Origin: Podocnemis expansa
Taxonomy: Eukaryota > Chordata > Testudines > Podocnemididae
Length of the DNA: 64,000 bases
Direction of reading: 5' to 3'
Assembly (NCBI GenBank): GCA_007922195.1
Contig: ML682232.1
Coordinates: forward strand, 186,001 to 250,000
Numbering within the stretch: position 1 is the stretch's first letter; the number at the start of each line of letters is the position of its first letter. The notes under the pieces are model-generated. The model searched no databases. It saw only the letters and a program-made list of their open reading frames with translations, and was not told where the DNA came from. A program made the position numbers and the translations under genes. Positions 25,745 through 38,800 of the stretch are shown here, piece by piece.

Positions 25745-25875
25745 AATGGGAGAAGGTAGATGAGGTAATATGTCTTATTGGACCAGTTTTTGTGGGTGAA
25801 GAGACAAGCTTTTGAGCTACACAGAGCTGCTCTGCTCCATACAGCCGACTCATCAGATATTTCTGTGCTGCAGCA
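25745..25875 (+). repeat. R2 retroelement fragment (TTATTGGACC...GACAAGCTTT), copy 1
   Basis: Contains gaaggtagatgaggtaatatg, cttattggaccag, gagacaagcttttgagctac and an acagagctgctctg word. Shared with 34890-34985 and 37465-37610. Common in reptile genomes; class uncertain. Confidence 0.55.
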
Positions 25876-26337
25876 GGAGGTGTAATCACAACACCTGTAG
25901 AGATAGTCAAGCTAAATTTGATCTAGCTAACTCAAAGGTAGCGCAGGTAACAGTAACGGTGAAGCTGCGATAGTATGGGCTGCAGCTACACTGGTATGTC
26001 CCCTTGGTCCAGAAAGGACAGGACTAGCCCAGGCAGCAACCTGAGCTGCTGAATCTTCCCAGCTGTTGTGATGTGAATTCACTTGGCAATCCCACCTTCC
26101 TGATCAGTGTTGACCTACTAGATCTAAATTAACCAGGCTGCATTTTGGGCTAGCTTTCTGGCTGTTTTCTTATTTGTCATTGAACCGAACCCATTTGTAG
26201 ACTAGAGCAATTGAGGGGAACCCCTGCAGATGGATGTGAGATCAGATGAGTTTGGGAGATCAGCATCAGGGATCCTCCCCCTGTGACTGAAGGCTCCAGA
26301 CAATGCTGAAGATGGCATGTGTTCCAGAGAACTCACT

Positions 26338-26762
26338 GGATGTGTTCACACAGCCTCCTTATTTCGAAACAACGGAGGTTGTTTCAAAATAAGGTTTTGG
26401 CTGTTCACACGACGCACGGTTGTTTCGAAACAAGTTAAACCTAGTCTGTGGGCGAAACAACATTGTTTCGCAATGGTTGTTTCGAAACAATGCCATGTGA
26501 ACATGTTGTTTCGAAACAACAGTGGTTTTGAAACGACTTGTTTCGAAACAACCGTCATCTGAACATGTTGTTTCGAAACGACGGTGAGTCGTTTCGAAAT
26601 AACTGTTGTCCGGAATTGCTATTTTGATTCCGGCTTTTCTCCTTATTTCGAAGTGACTTTTTTGCTAATTCAAAATAAGTCATTTTGAAATAAGGTGTTA
26701 TTTCAATACAAGTTGTTTTGAAACAACTGTATCGAAATAACCCCCTGTGTGTGAACACAGCC
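26338..26762. mobile_element. Palindromic MITE, copy 3 (GTTTCGAAAC word)
   Basis: Ends GGATGTGTTCACACAG and, on the other strand, GGCTGTGTTCACACACAG. Flanks act / att agree at two of three bases. Almost the whole element is a run of GTTTCGAAAC palindromes with no GC-rich core. Its terminal word GTTCACAC differs from the usual GTCCACAC. Confidence 0.75.
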
Positions 26763-28031
26763 ATTTTGTCCTCCACCAGTGCTACCTCCTCTCAACACAG
26801 GTGGGCCAGCTGCTGCTGACTTCCCCTTCCTAGCTGAATGCCAATTGCTACAGCACACATTGTGCTTCGTAGCCGCTAGCAGGAGGGAGAAAGGGAGCCC
26901 AGCACACCAGCAAGGATTTTAGAAGTTAGCTTTTATTTTTGATTTGTAATAATTCCTTCTGCCCTAAACGTACAGCTGCTGCTGTGTTTGAAAAGCCATC
27001 TCTGCATGAAACAGGAGACTGATGACTGGCTTGAAACTTCACAGCTTCCCTCAGTTTCCTAAAAAGCCGTTCTCTGGAGAGATCAGATGTTTCCTGTTTC
27101 AGGAAAAAAAGGAAAAATTGGAACAGTTATTTCATTGTGAGGAAGATTCAAACGTGAGCCATAATCTTCCATGGTAAATACCACTGTAGTGTATACTCTT
27201 TTGCCCAGCCATTGCATTTTATTTGCTTTCTTCATCTGAATGTTTCCTATATCATTGCAATGTGTGTTATCTGGGGTATTTAAAGTGGGATATCTACTTG
27301 TACATGAACTCCAGCCCTTCTCACTCTTCTGTCAGTTATTGTCATTTTTGGTTATATTTATCTCTCGTTAAACCTTTCACCTAAAACATTTCATTGTTCA
27401 TGTGTGTGTCTGTAATTTACCAGAGCTAATATTTCCCATAAAAATGACTTGCAAATGGTTTTAGCTTCACTCCAGTGGCAGACTGTGACATGCCTCCTGT
27501 CTGTGCAGAAAGTTTGAAAATAGTTTGCTTTCCTTATACCATGTTCCATCATCTAGTAGGAAAAGGGAAAATATAAACAATTTCTTTCACTGAGAGGCAA
27601 ATCTAAGCATGAACCATAATCTTTGATAAATACCACAGTGGTATTAACTAGTGATATTAATTAATCTTGGTATCAACTAGCTAGTGCTACCCTAGATGGA
27701 GAAGTTAATATTGAGAAATTTTCTTCAAGGAAATGAGGTCAGGTTGTCTGAAGTTGCAGGATACTGTAGCTAGTGGTGGCCCAGAGGTGTACTTCCACAA
27801 TGCATTCATCCAAGATCCCTTTTTTTGCCTGTTCTTTTTGTGCTTTGAACCACAGATCAGATCCTGTGGTGTAGAATGGGATATTCCGAACAAAGACACT
27901 CACCACAAGTGCCCTCTTTTTAAACTGCTCTTTGAACTTTTCTTTATCTCATTTTTTTCAGCAAGCACAGTTACACACATGCTCTGAAACACAGAGCATG
28001 CATGGTCCACTTAAATCAACAGAATGCCTCT
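26763..28031. other. Intron DNA, no gene recognised
   Basis: No exon-like signal on either strand. Two loosely similar motifs (ccataatctt...ataccac) at about 27170 and 27615 may be a diverged local duplication. Confidence 0.35.
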
Positions 28032-28039
28032 CTCTAGAG

Positions 28040-28250
28040 CAGAGAAAGATATATTGGTTCCCAATATTTTCTCTGCTGTGACACACCTTGCTACCTTTAA
28101 TTAATTTGAGGCACACCACCATATAGTTTCCAAATGAACTCATGAATATTTGTGAGCCAATGAGCCAATCCAGAGCTCTTTGAGTAGTTTTTCAAAAAAA
28201 TTTGTGGTACACCTGCACAGACCTGATGGTGCACTGGTTGGGAAACACTA
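28040..28250. mobile_element. hAT-type MITE, perfect palindromic 8-bp duplication
   Basis: The duplication ctctagag is identical at 28032-28039 and 28251-28258. The right end on the other strand is TAGTGTTTCCCAACCAGTGC; the left end is a diverged cagagaaagat...ggttccc. The interior has gacacacc and gtacacctgcac words. Confidence 0.75.
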
Positions 28251-28868
28251 CTCTAGAGGGACTCTCTGAGTATTGGAGCTGTTGGTCTGACCCACAGAAT
28301 TTGAGAAAACATCAGTATGATGTTATTAGCCCTTCTGATGCTAGCTTGAAGAAAAAAAAAAGGAGGCGAACCTGCTGGTTGAGATGATCAGTGTTCTGCT
28401 GTTCTGCATCAGGTAGTACTTCTGCTAATTAATTCATAGTCTTGAGATTCCCTAGCTAGCTGTTATGAAGTGCATTTATCTGGAGTTAGTTGTTACATGA
28501 GGCATCAACTTTTCAGAATAGTAGGCAGCACTTCAGTGAGCAGAATTAAAATAGTTGATTAAAAAAAGCAGAAAGTGTAATAATGCTTCTAACCTCACCA
28601 CTCCCTTTAAAGTTCCTTTTCGTCACTTGACTGATTGATACTGTGTGGGAGAAAGGATTGTAATTTACAACAGTTCAGCTGACGTCTCAATTCTCTAGCT
28701 GTTAGGTGTGTGGAACTCCCACTGAAGTGAATGAGAGCTCTTCATATGGTTCAAGCTCTGAGAAAATAGCTTACATTATTTCCTAACACTGACCCAAAAA
28801 AAAAAAAAAAGTCCCTATCTTCTGTGTGCATTACTAAGCAAACAAAGTGCAAACAAAACAAAAAGTAC

Positions 28869-28990
28869 CTTTGACTTTCCAAACAGAGTTAGAGCTTGTT
28901 TGTAATAAGCGATGGCCTGATTTAAGTCACCTACACAGAAACTAGTAGTGCCCAGTCCTTCACAGACTTGCTGCTGACCATACAGATCAC
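28869..28990 (-). CDS. TTC24: TTC24-like exon 4 (last clear TPR)
   Basis: 122 bp, entered in phase 1 and left in phase 0. Acceptor ctcttacag at 28991 upward, donor GTACTTTT at 28868 downward. It encodes [14 protein letters not shown] and then an [16 protein letters not shown] helix, which closes the TPR array. The CEGLG word and YYK.AL helix are the clearest TTC24-like features. Confidence 0.85.
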
Positions 28991-31900
28991 CTGTAAGAGA
29001 TTATATCATTGCTATTCAAAGTCTTTGTTACCCTGTCTGTATAAATTAGACTTTAAAATACAGAACAGATAACTTAGTGTGTGAAGGGTTGAAATCTGTT
29101 GGGTGTAGGGTATTCCTGAGCTAAATGGGTTCTTTGATCCTATTCCAGTAAATAGCGTTGGGGTGGAGGAGGAATATTGTTTTTTTCTATTTTGCTTCTA
29201 CTGTCAGGACATTGGAACTTCAGTTCCAGGAAAGATAGGGTGTTTCATTTCATGAACAATTGCTATTGATCTGAAAGTACACAGCATGCAATGAATTCAG
29301 GTTCCCCTATCTTAACTAAAATAACTTTAGCAGTAGTGAAACTACTGCTAATTTAGGACCTAATACAATGCACATTACCAGACATGATGTTGCTGACATA
29401 AAATAAATAACCCCCACATGTGTTAAATTCTATGTGTTTGGATACAATGAAAAATCTGAATTTTATCAAGAAATTAAAGTTAAAGTAGCATTTCGAATAT
29501 ACAGTTGTGTTCCATGTTCCTAATGTGAGGGAAAACCATTCCTTTTTGAAACATGGCAGGCTTTCTCACATTAAAATGTAGTTTTGATCAGTCTTTTTTT
29601 ATGATGGTATGCAGGGGTATGGACTACTAGCAACTTTTTTTGCCAGCCCCACTGCTGGGGGTGAGGGAGGTGGGGGGGGCAGGGCTCAGCAGGAGAAAGG
29701 AGAATGCCGGCAGCATTTTTTTTTTTAAACAGATAAAGCACTGGTTTTGATTACATTTCAGTTTGCTGGTTTTAAATATTTTTTGTTTTTATATTCAGAA
29801 CTCAAATTTTAGTTGAGCTTAGCTACAAAATAACTACTGAAAACTGAATTCATCAAGAATTTATGGTTCCATGCAAGGGTTAAAGTATAATTTGGCAGGT
29901 CCTGGCACCCTCCCACACATCCAGGCCCCCCTCCTGCACCCCAGCTCCTGCCCCCAAATGTCAGCCCCCCACCTGCCTACCCCACATCCCAGCTCCTGCC
30001 CCCCAAATGCCAGCCCCCCCACCCCAGTTCCTGTGCCCAAACCCCTTCCCCCTCCCTAGCTGCTGCCCCCACTCCAGCTACTGCCCCCAATATCCATTCC
30101 CCTGTCCCCAAAATCCATCCCCTGCCCCCAATACCCACCCCTGAGCATGAGCCAGCCACCCTAATACTTATGGGCAGCCATGCGCTGGGCCGGGAAACTA
30201 CCGTATATACTCATGTATAAGCCAATTCGTGCATAAGCCAACCTCCCCCACCAATTCTGAGCCCCAAAAAGAGGTGAAAATGGGTGACGTGTATAAGTCA
30301 AGGTCCACTTTTGGCCTCAGCCTTTAAGCCCCCCACCCAGTGTTGCTGTCTTCTCTCAGAGTTCCTGACACCCTCCCTAACCCACAACCCCCTGCCGCTG
30401 CTTTTCCCCTGTCCGCTGCCACTCTCTCAGCTCCCCCTGCTGTCCTCTGCTCTGTCTGCTCCCTGCTCTGTCCACTCCTTCTGCTCTGTCTGCTCCCCTG
30501 CTGTTCCCTGCTTGCTGCTTCCCTCTCTGCTCCCTGCTGCTGTTCCCCAGCACCCCTTCCACCCCTCTCCCCATCACACCCCAACCCCTGCTGCTGATTT
30601 TTCCAGCCTCCCAGACACCTCCTCCAACCCCTGGGCTCTGCCACCGCATCCCTGGACTCCCCAAACCCCTGTAAACCCCCTGCCAACCCCTCTGGGCCCC
30701 CTTACCTGGCCACTCCAGACACCAGGATCCCCTCCTAACTGTAAGCCCAGCCCAGGTTGACTGTCCAAGATGACCACCCTGGCCACATTGGGGCTCCAGC
30801 CTGGAGCATGAAACTCCTGGGCTGGGGCTGTCTACTGTATTGACCCATGTATAAGCTGAGTACCTGTTTTGAAGCCAATTTTCAGGCACAAAAATCTCAG
30901 CTTATACATGAATATATACAGTATACAGCCTGCACTTGGAGCCTTCTGCCACCAAGTACAGCTGCAGGTTGACTGGGCATGTTCCTCTCCCCCAACCCGG
31001 CTCTCCTTCTGCATGCAGGAATGGAGAAGAATGCTGTTCTGGGGCCTGCTGTTTTCAGGGACCCAGCATTAGGGCCCCTAAAAATAGAAAATGGAGGCAG
31101 AACACTGCATTCCCATGCCTGCTATTTTTAAATGGTGGGCCCCAGAATACAACATTCTGGCACCATTTCCTATTTTTAGGATTGTCCAGAACACTGAGCC
31201 CCTAAAAATAGTGGGCCTCAGAACAGCATTCTGGGCTGTTCTGGCCCATTTTAACCCCTGGTTTCATGTAGGCAAAACAGTGAAGGCACATACTAAACTC
31301 CATGCTTGTTCAAAAAAGGACTTAGGAAAAAATATTTGAGCAAAATACTGAAACATGAGTTTAATCAAGACTTAGAACAGTCTAAGAGGAAAGACTCATT
31401 AGCTTCAATGAGCTACATTCTGTAATGATGACACACTGAGAATGTCAGAGAACAGGTTATTTCAGGGAAGATGGGAACAGGGCTGTAACTAGGCCAGGGC
31501 AAATGGGACAAAGCCATGGAATATTAGGGGGTGCAGGGGATGGATCTGGCTTCCCACAGCAGCTGGGGATGGATCCAGATCCATTCCCAAATGCCACAGG
31601 GAGCTGGATCTGCTCCCCTGCGCCCCCTGATATTCCATGCCTGGGGCTTCTGCTGGGGCTCACCACTGCCAGATCTGGACCCATCGCCCCGCAGCCTGCC
31701 GGGTGTGGCGGGAAGTTCCCAACATCTCCAGCGGCAGCTGGGAATGGCTCCTTCCCCCTGCACCCTGCCGGTGGCAGCGGGAGCTTTCCAGCACCTCCAG
31801 CAGCAGCTGCGGACAGATCCAGATCCCTCTGGCCTGCCACCACTGGTGGAAAGCTCCTGCTGCTGCTGGCAGGCTGCGGGGATCCAGATCCATCCCCATC

Positions 31901-32817
31901 TGTGTGGCTGGGGACAGATCAGGCACCAGGATGGGTCAGGGCCCCTGGGGAGAGGGGCACATCTGGGGCTGCTTGCCCCAGGTGCAAAAACTACTAGTTA
32001 CGGCTCTGGATTGGAACTACCTTTTCCCCTTTTCAGGACCTCTGATTTCTGATGGTGTGGTATTGTTATGTTAAACAGAATTACACCCACAAGTCAAACA
32101 TGTTCCCTTTGAGGCAGTGGTTTTCAAACTTCTTTCCTCAGGACCCAGTTGAAAAAAGTCATGTGTGCCCACGACCCAACCATTACATCTTTGAGCAATG
32201 CATTCCAGTCTTTTGGTGGCAGCAGCAGGGAGTGCCGTGACCCAGTGCCTGAAGGTCTGCAACGTAGTACTGGGTCCTGACCCTGTTTGAAAACCACTGC
32301 TCTGTGGGTTCGTCTTACTAAAAACATGAAAGACTTGAGGATGGGAGGGTTCCAGCAGTAGGTGCTATACTAAGTGGAGGATATTGGTCACCTCTTAAAT
32401 GTTGAAAGCCACATGTTGACAGTCAACAGTGCAGACCTGATTGTATTACATTGTCCCCAAAGTTTGGGTTAACTGATAAACCTGTATCTGAAAAGTCCTT
32501 GCTTTTATCTTTTGATTATTTAAATTGCCTTTAGGTGCCAACGTAATGCAGTAGTCTCAGATTGCTCTCAGTACATTGGGAAATATTATTTACTATACCA
32601 CAGCTAGTTTAAATACCTAGACGTCATGGTGATTGGGACAGAATGCAAGACTTAATGTTCAATTATTTTGCCTTTAGTGGCTCAGTGTATTAATTGTGCC
32701 TTTATGAATGGTACATTAATTCAAGTATACTGATGTTGGAGGAGAGTCTTTCTTATTGGTGCTCATTTAATATGAGAGAGGAGAAACTTCTTTTTGCATT
32801 GTAATGGTTCATTTGGG

Positions 32818-32865
<48 letters not shown>

Positions 32866-35800
32866 TAAACATTTGTGCTGATGTTGGTAGGTAAGAAACT
32901 CATGAGACGTTTCCATCTAAGCAGAAAAATCTTCCATTCGTATTGGTAACACTAGAAACACTGTTCTAGACTTGATCTTATGCTGATGAAGCAATTTTTG
33001 ATACCTTTCAATGAAATACAATGTCAGTGAACTTATTCCAGTTTAGACATTTGTAAATGTTTGACACCCTGATGTTGTATGGACTTTCTGGACACCTATC
33101 AATAAAAAAGTATGGAGAACTTCTTCCTGTAGTGAGAATGGATTAATTATGGGTTCTCCAAGTATGACATGAAATAGGGAATTCAAGATGTTAGGTGTCA
33201 TAGATATTTTACATAGTTATTTCAGACTTGACTGTCAATTTATATTTTTAATAAAAAGTTTGCCAATAAACCTTTATGAATATTAGGAATATCACAGAAG
33301 CCAATTTCACAAAGATTAAATTTCAGTGGAGTCACTCCTGATTTACTTCAGTTTAACTGACAATAGAATCAGATCCATATATGTTTGCGCATGTTCATTA
33401 ATTACATTAAGACATTGTTTTAGTTGGATGTGGCTATGTGTCTCCAAACACTAAAAAGAATTTCTGAGTGCTTTATATCTAAAAAATAACTCAACTTGTT
33501 CAAGACATTTTCAGAAATCATTTGAGTTGATTTGTGCACCAAATTTCAGCCTGCTGCAAATTAATACTACTGATTTATTAAAAGCAGAAAATGGGGGCTT
33601 ATTACATATCTGAAATTATACTGACTGGAGGCAGCTCTCTTACCCACATCCACAAATGCATTAAGCGCCTGTTGATAGTAATATTCTGCCATATCGTAGT
33701 TTTTCAGTTGGCTGTATGCATATGCTAAATTGCAGAGACTTTGCCCTTGTGCATTTCTCTCTCCCAGGGCACCTAAAGCAAAAATTAATGCAAATAACTC
33801 ATGAGTTATAACTAAATAAACAGAGTTATATATCCTCCCATGTTGTTAATGAACAATTGGGTTCATGAGCATAGTGTTAAAAATTATTAATGTATATAAT
33901 TTTCAAGTCTCATTATTTTATTTGTATTAAAATGTAACTTATAGACCTGTAAGACAATGATGTACCATGAAGCAAAGCAATAGATCGATATGATTATGGT
34001 GGAGATTGAAATGTATAATTTGTTTGCCTATGCTATGTTATAACTAGTTTGGTGTATATTTTAATACTAGTTTATTCAGGGTGGCTCTAAATACAGGCTA
34101 AGTGGTTAGTTATTTGAATTCTAAGCCTAACATGTTGACATGTCTCCCTTTAAACCAGGCTTGGTATAGGCAATATCTTTCAGCCAGCTAGCTGAGAGGG
34201 GCAATAAACCCTCAAGAAGGAAATATTGATTCATTTTGTTTGCGCTACCATTTCATTTGCAAGAGCATCTTTAGTATATTATGGCATCAGATAATAGATG
34301 AAACCATTTTCTTATTGGAGAGCTAATGAATGATTGTCTCTAGTCATACAATTTTTTAGGTCCAATCTGCTCCTTCTGTAAGTGATTTGGAATGAGAAAT
34401 GGCCAAAATAGAGCATCCAATGCTATGAAAATGATTTACATAAATATTTTACCAGTTTGCACTGTTCCTGACAGACAATGCATTCGAAGCTTTATGCTCT
34501 CATGTGTTTTTGTACAAAGTAGTTAAAAAAAACCTTTGGAAAAATGTGCTTATGTATTATATTTCATGTTTCATTATCTTGTCTACTTGCATCATATAAT
34601 TAGTGACATTATTCCACCTAGTGCCACTGAAGTATGCAAAGGGAAACGCACCTGAAATGCTAAGTTGGGACTTACTATTCAACCTTTGCTCCTAGATCAA
34701 GCATTTACACTGTGAATCCAAATGTGTTCATTCAAACTGATGGTTAGCTGACTTTGAAGGACACTGATTAGCCAAATGTCTCTAATTAGTAAGGGAATGA
34801 AACAGTGCATCCACGGTGGGGAAAAGCATATCAAAGAATCATGCAAACTACCTTTAAATCTGTATAGATCAGGACAGAAGTTGAGAGAAAAAAGGTAGGC
34901 GAGGTGATATGTTTTATCAGACCAATTTCTATTTGGTGAGGAAGGGACAAGTTTTCAAGCTACACAAAATTCTTCTTTGAATATTACAAGAATGGCCAAA
35001 ATTACTGAACCCTGATACCAGCCTCCCTGTTGGGCAGCATCCTTCAATCCCATCATCCTGCGGTAGGGCAGAAGCTCCAAGCTCCCTTCCTAGGCAGAGA
35101 ATGTGGGGACACTGAGGGTTTGTAAACCGCACTTAAACTATAAAAGAACCAAATGCAGCTCACAAGCCACAGTTTGGCCACCATGGCATATTATTTTGTG
35201 AGCTGTCTGGATTATTGATATCTCTATTGCAAAATTACAACAGATCTTGCAAACTATGCTATGTAAGGGATCACTGGAGAAGTTATGATTTTGTATTGTA
35301 TGCTTGAATATGTCTGATATTTCTGTATCTGAAACTTGTGCTATTACTGGGTGACACCCCCAGCAGACTAGACTGAGCGCCAATTAAGAGCCATCAGCTA
35401 TACAGTGAGCCCAGGGAGAGAAGCCACTGGGGATGCACCTATGAGTCATCAGAAGATATGGGGTCATGCCTGTGGATAGAAACTCAAAAAGCTTTTCCCT
35501 GCAAAGGAGCTGCATGCCTGTTTTAAAACACAGGGTGTACAAGCCATATGGCAAAAACTATTAAATGCAGCTTCACTATCTCGATTTCATCTTCATTCCT
35601 GCTTCCTACTTCCTCTGGGTCAACGTCTCTACAATTGAAGCTTTGAAACAAAGGCCTGTAGAGATCCATCTTGGTACTAGATGTACAGCAAGGGAACTGT
35701 ACAAGTCTGGAGATGCCACAGTTCCACTCAGAACGTGACTGTATAAATATATATGAACTTTGAAGTTATTTGCATGAATCCGATTGCTTTGATCATTTAA

Positions 35801-38800
35801 CATCTCATTTTGTTTTTTTTTGTTCCCTTCCCTTCTTATAATAAATCTTTAGTTTTAGTTACTAAACCAGTGGCATTCCACCCTTTTTAATCTGTGCCCC
35901 CCTTTACCTGATCTGTAATCCCTCACTCTCCTCCTTCCAGGAGCTGTGGCTGCACAGGGGACAGGAGCAGCGCAGGGTGAGGAAAGTTGTCATTTTCCAA
36001 AGGGATAACCATGTTAGTCTAGTCCAGCAAAAAAACCACACGACTCCTTGGTTTTTTTTTTGAGGAAAGTTGGCCCGGGGCCAGGTGCAGGATGACAGAG
36101 GGCTGGGGAGCTGGACTGGGGTGAGTAGCACAGGAGCAGACATAACACTGGCAGCTGGAGGCCGAGGCCACAGCAAAGCAGGGGGCAGAGAGAGGATGGG
36201 TGACTCTTCCTCCATGCTCCATGTGGAGTGCAGCACGGGCCCTGATGCGTTTCTTGATACATTCTTCCATGTCCCACAGTTTCAGGACCACTGTGCTAGA
36301 GGAAAGGCTAAAAGTGTGGCATTTTGGGTGAGAGCCACACTTATATTGATCTGGTAATGTGGCTGACTCTTCGGGGATCAGGAGAACATTTTGGTAAAGT
36401 AAATAAAGTTTTTTAAATAACTTATCTCTTTACTAGACCTAGTTGCTGATTGGGAGCCAGAGACTGAAATTGTAATAAGGGGGGCTGTGTAACCTCTTAA
36501 TTTAACTTCTTGGTAACCAGTGTGGGGAAGCAGGAGCACTGTTTGTGACTGGTTTCAAAGGGGTAACTGTGTTAACCTAATTCAGCAAAACAAACAAGGC
36601 ATCCAGTGGCACTTTTAATGCATGGCTACACTGACTTTCATCAGTTCAAACTAATGAATTCCTTAGTTTGAATTAATGAAAGTTTACCTATTAGTTTGAA
36701 TTAACCATGCTAATTCAAACTAACCATTAGTTCGAATTAACACTTTTTGACCTTCTTCCTCCCAGGGTGCCTTCCTCCTTCTATATTTTCAATCAATCGG
36801 GCTGGAAGGGACCTTGTGAGATCATCGAGTCCAACCCCCTGGGAATTGAACCCAGGACCTTCTGCATGTTAAGCAGAGGTGCTAGCCATTTTGGGTGGAG
36901 GCATGGCCCTTCTTGGGGGCTGTCTTGCCACATCTCCCATGGTGCCCCTCTTCTAATTCAAAATAGCAAGTCCTCTCCATAGACATGCTAGATTGAATTG
37001 GTTTTCCTAGGGTGGCCATGTTAGTTTGAATTAACTTAATTTGAACTAATAACTATTAATTTGAATTAAGATCATTCAAACTAATCTTCTAAGTGTAGAC
37101 ATAGCCTTAAAGACGAAGATAAATAGATTTATTAATCTTTACAAATGCCACAGGACTACTTGTTTATTTGTGACTGGTTGGTGAATTTAACTTCAGTGTA
37201 AGCTACCTGCTCTGAGAGAAGCTGCTGTCCTTTTGCATCTTTCCCTGACCTTGGCATTTTCAGATTGGCTACCCTAGGTATGTATAAGTAACATACGTCA
37301 CCCAACTTGTGTCTCTTTTATATCCTGGACCGATATTGCTACGACTGGATGGAAATTGTAAGAATCACATAGAAGGAATTCTGAGCAATTAGTTTTTACT
37401 TTATAAACTGGAACTCTGAAAAGAAGAAAATACCAAAGTGGAATAAAGTACAGTGAAAACATTTAGACAGAAAATGGATGAGAGACCTTTTTTTATTGGA
37501 CAAAAGAGACAAGCATTCGAGCTACACAGATCTTTTCATTAAAGAAGATAGCTTGTCTCTTTCTCCAATGGAAGTTGGGCCAATAAAAAATACTTCTTAT
37601 CCACCTTACTAAGTGTTAGTCAATGAAGTTGGAGTATTCTGTGTATTTTGTAGCAGAATACAAAGTGAGCTGGATATGTAGGAAACATGACAGAAGACCA
37701 GTGTGTTTTGTTAATGCAGGAGAGGCAAAGAGGGTGGTTTCCTTCATTTTTAAATTTTAGGAGCTCTCACATTAGGAATCCACATGAGTGCATCACTTGT
37801 GTAAGGCTGAAGCAGTCTTAATTATTGCTACTTTATAAAACAATGTGTCTAGAAACAAGTCTTGCATGGGAACTGCATTTGCTACCCTGTAGGGTTTCTT
37901 CAGTTGTTCCTAGGATATTTGGTAGAACACACGATCTTTGGTCCTTTGGAAACTTGCTGGGTTTTCCTCATCTAAGGTCATTGTTCTTTGCTTTGCTTTA
38001 CCATAAATGTTTGTTAAACAGGGAGGAATTATGATGTCATAGTCAAAGACTTGTGATTTCAGGTGAGGGAAAATCAGCAGGAACAGATGACCTTCTAAAG
38101 AACAAAAAGTCTGTTGTCATACAAATATCTAGCTAATGAAAAACAGGAGGTGGAAAACCATTAAATAGATGCTGTGTATGCAGAATTGTTCCAACAGAGA
38201 TCTTTTTCATGAGGCATCAGTGGTGCTTTATAATTGCTTTATGAGTAACCTAAATCCATTATAACCATACTGTGTCTTTTTGAATCTACAACATGCAAAA
38301 TGAACAAATAGCCTGGCTGGAAATATAATTATTCAAATAGATGTCAGAAAAATATCAAAAGCCAGCAAGGAAGGAAAAAGACAATGTGTGATTCAAGCCT
38401 TGCTATTCTTACCTATGACAAAATCCTGCACTCCCTGAGTATCCAAAGCTCACTGACTGGAAAGGGTAGCCACGTTAGTCTAGTTCAGCAAAACAAACAA
38501 GGTGTCTTGTGGTAACTGCTTTTATTTGCTGTTAACAGTCTAACCTGATCCTATGACTTATACTTCCCTGCATTTTATTTTCCTCCCATTCTATAAGTTC
38601 TCCATCTTGAAGCATCTGACTAACAAAAGCTCATGTGATTAAAAAATTTGTTAGTCTTTAAAAGTGCCACCAGATTCCTTCTTTGTTTTGCTGACTGAAA
38701 TATGTATATTTCCTCAGAGTGCCAGTATAGTCCAGTGAATGGAGCAACTGACTTGGGTACAAGGACACCTGAATTCTATTCTCAGTCTTGATGTTCAGTG

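Larger units (their letters stand above)
35272..36541 (+). mobile_element. LTR-like remnant of an endogenous retroelement (candidate), interrupted
   Basis: The stretch has ctgaaacttgtgctattac, a tgggtgacacccccag word, and a polyadenylation-like ataataaatctttagtttt at about 35838. It resumes after an hAT insertion (35878-36293) with aagtgtggcattttgggtg. It also resumes after an R1 insertion, at 37180. No coding region remains and the ends are uncertain. Confidence 0.4.
36555..37166 (+). mobile_element. R1 retroelement with perfect 13-bp duplication, split by a MITE
   Basis: Flanked by identical tttgtgactggtt at 36542-36554 and 37167-37179. The R1 sequence runs from caaaggggtaactgtg to ggcactttta, is broken by the MITE at 36618-37106, and resumes at taaagacgaag, ending in gccacaggactacttgttt. 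Net R1 length is about 120 bp. Confidence 0.85.

Noticed and set aside
30284..30889. ORFs of 120-170 codons on both strands
   Set aside because: They fall in the C-rich interior of a TA-flanked MITE nested in an hAT element; the products are low complexity.
31457..32074. Several ORFs of 80-173 codons
   Set aside because: All sit in the GC-rich interior of the hAT MITE at 31478-32008 and overlap in all frames.
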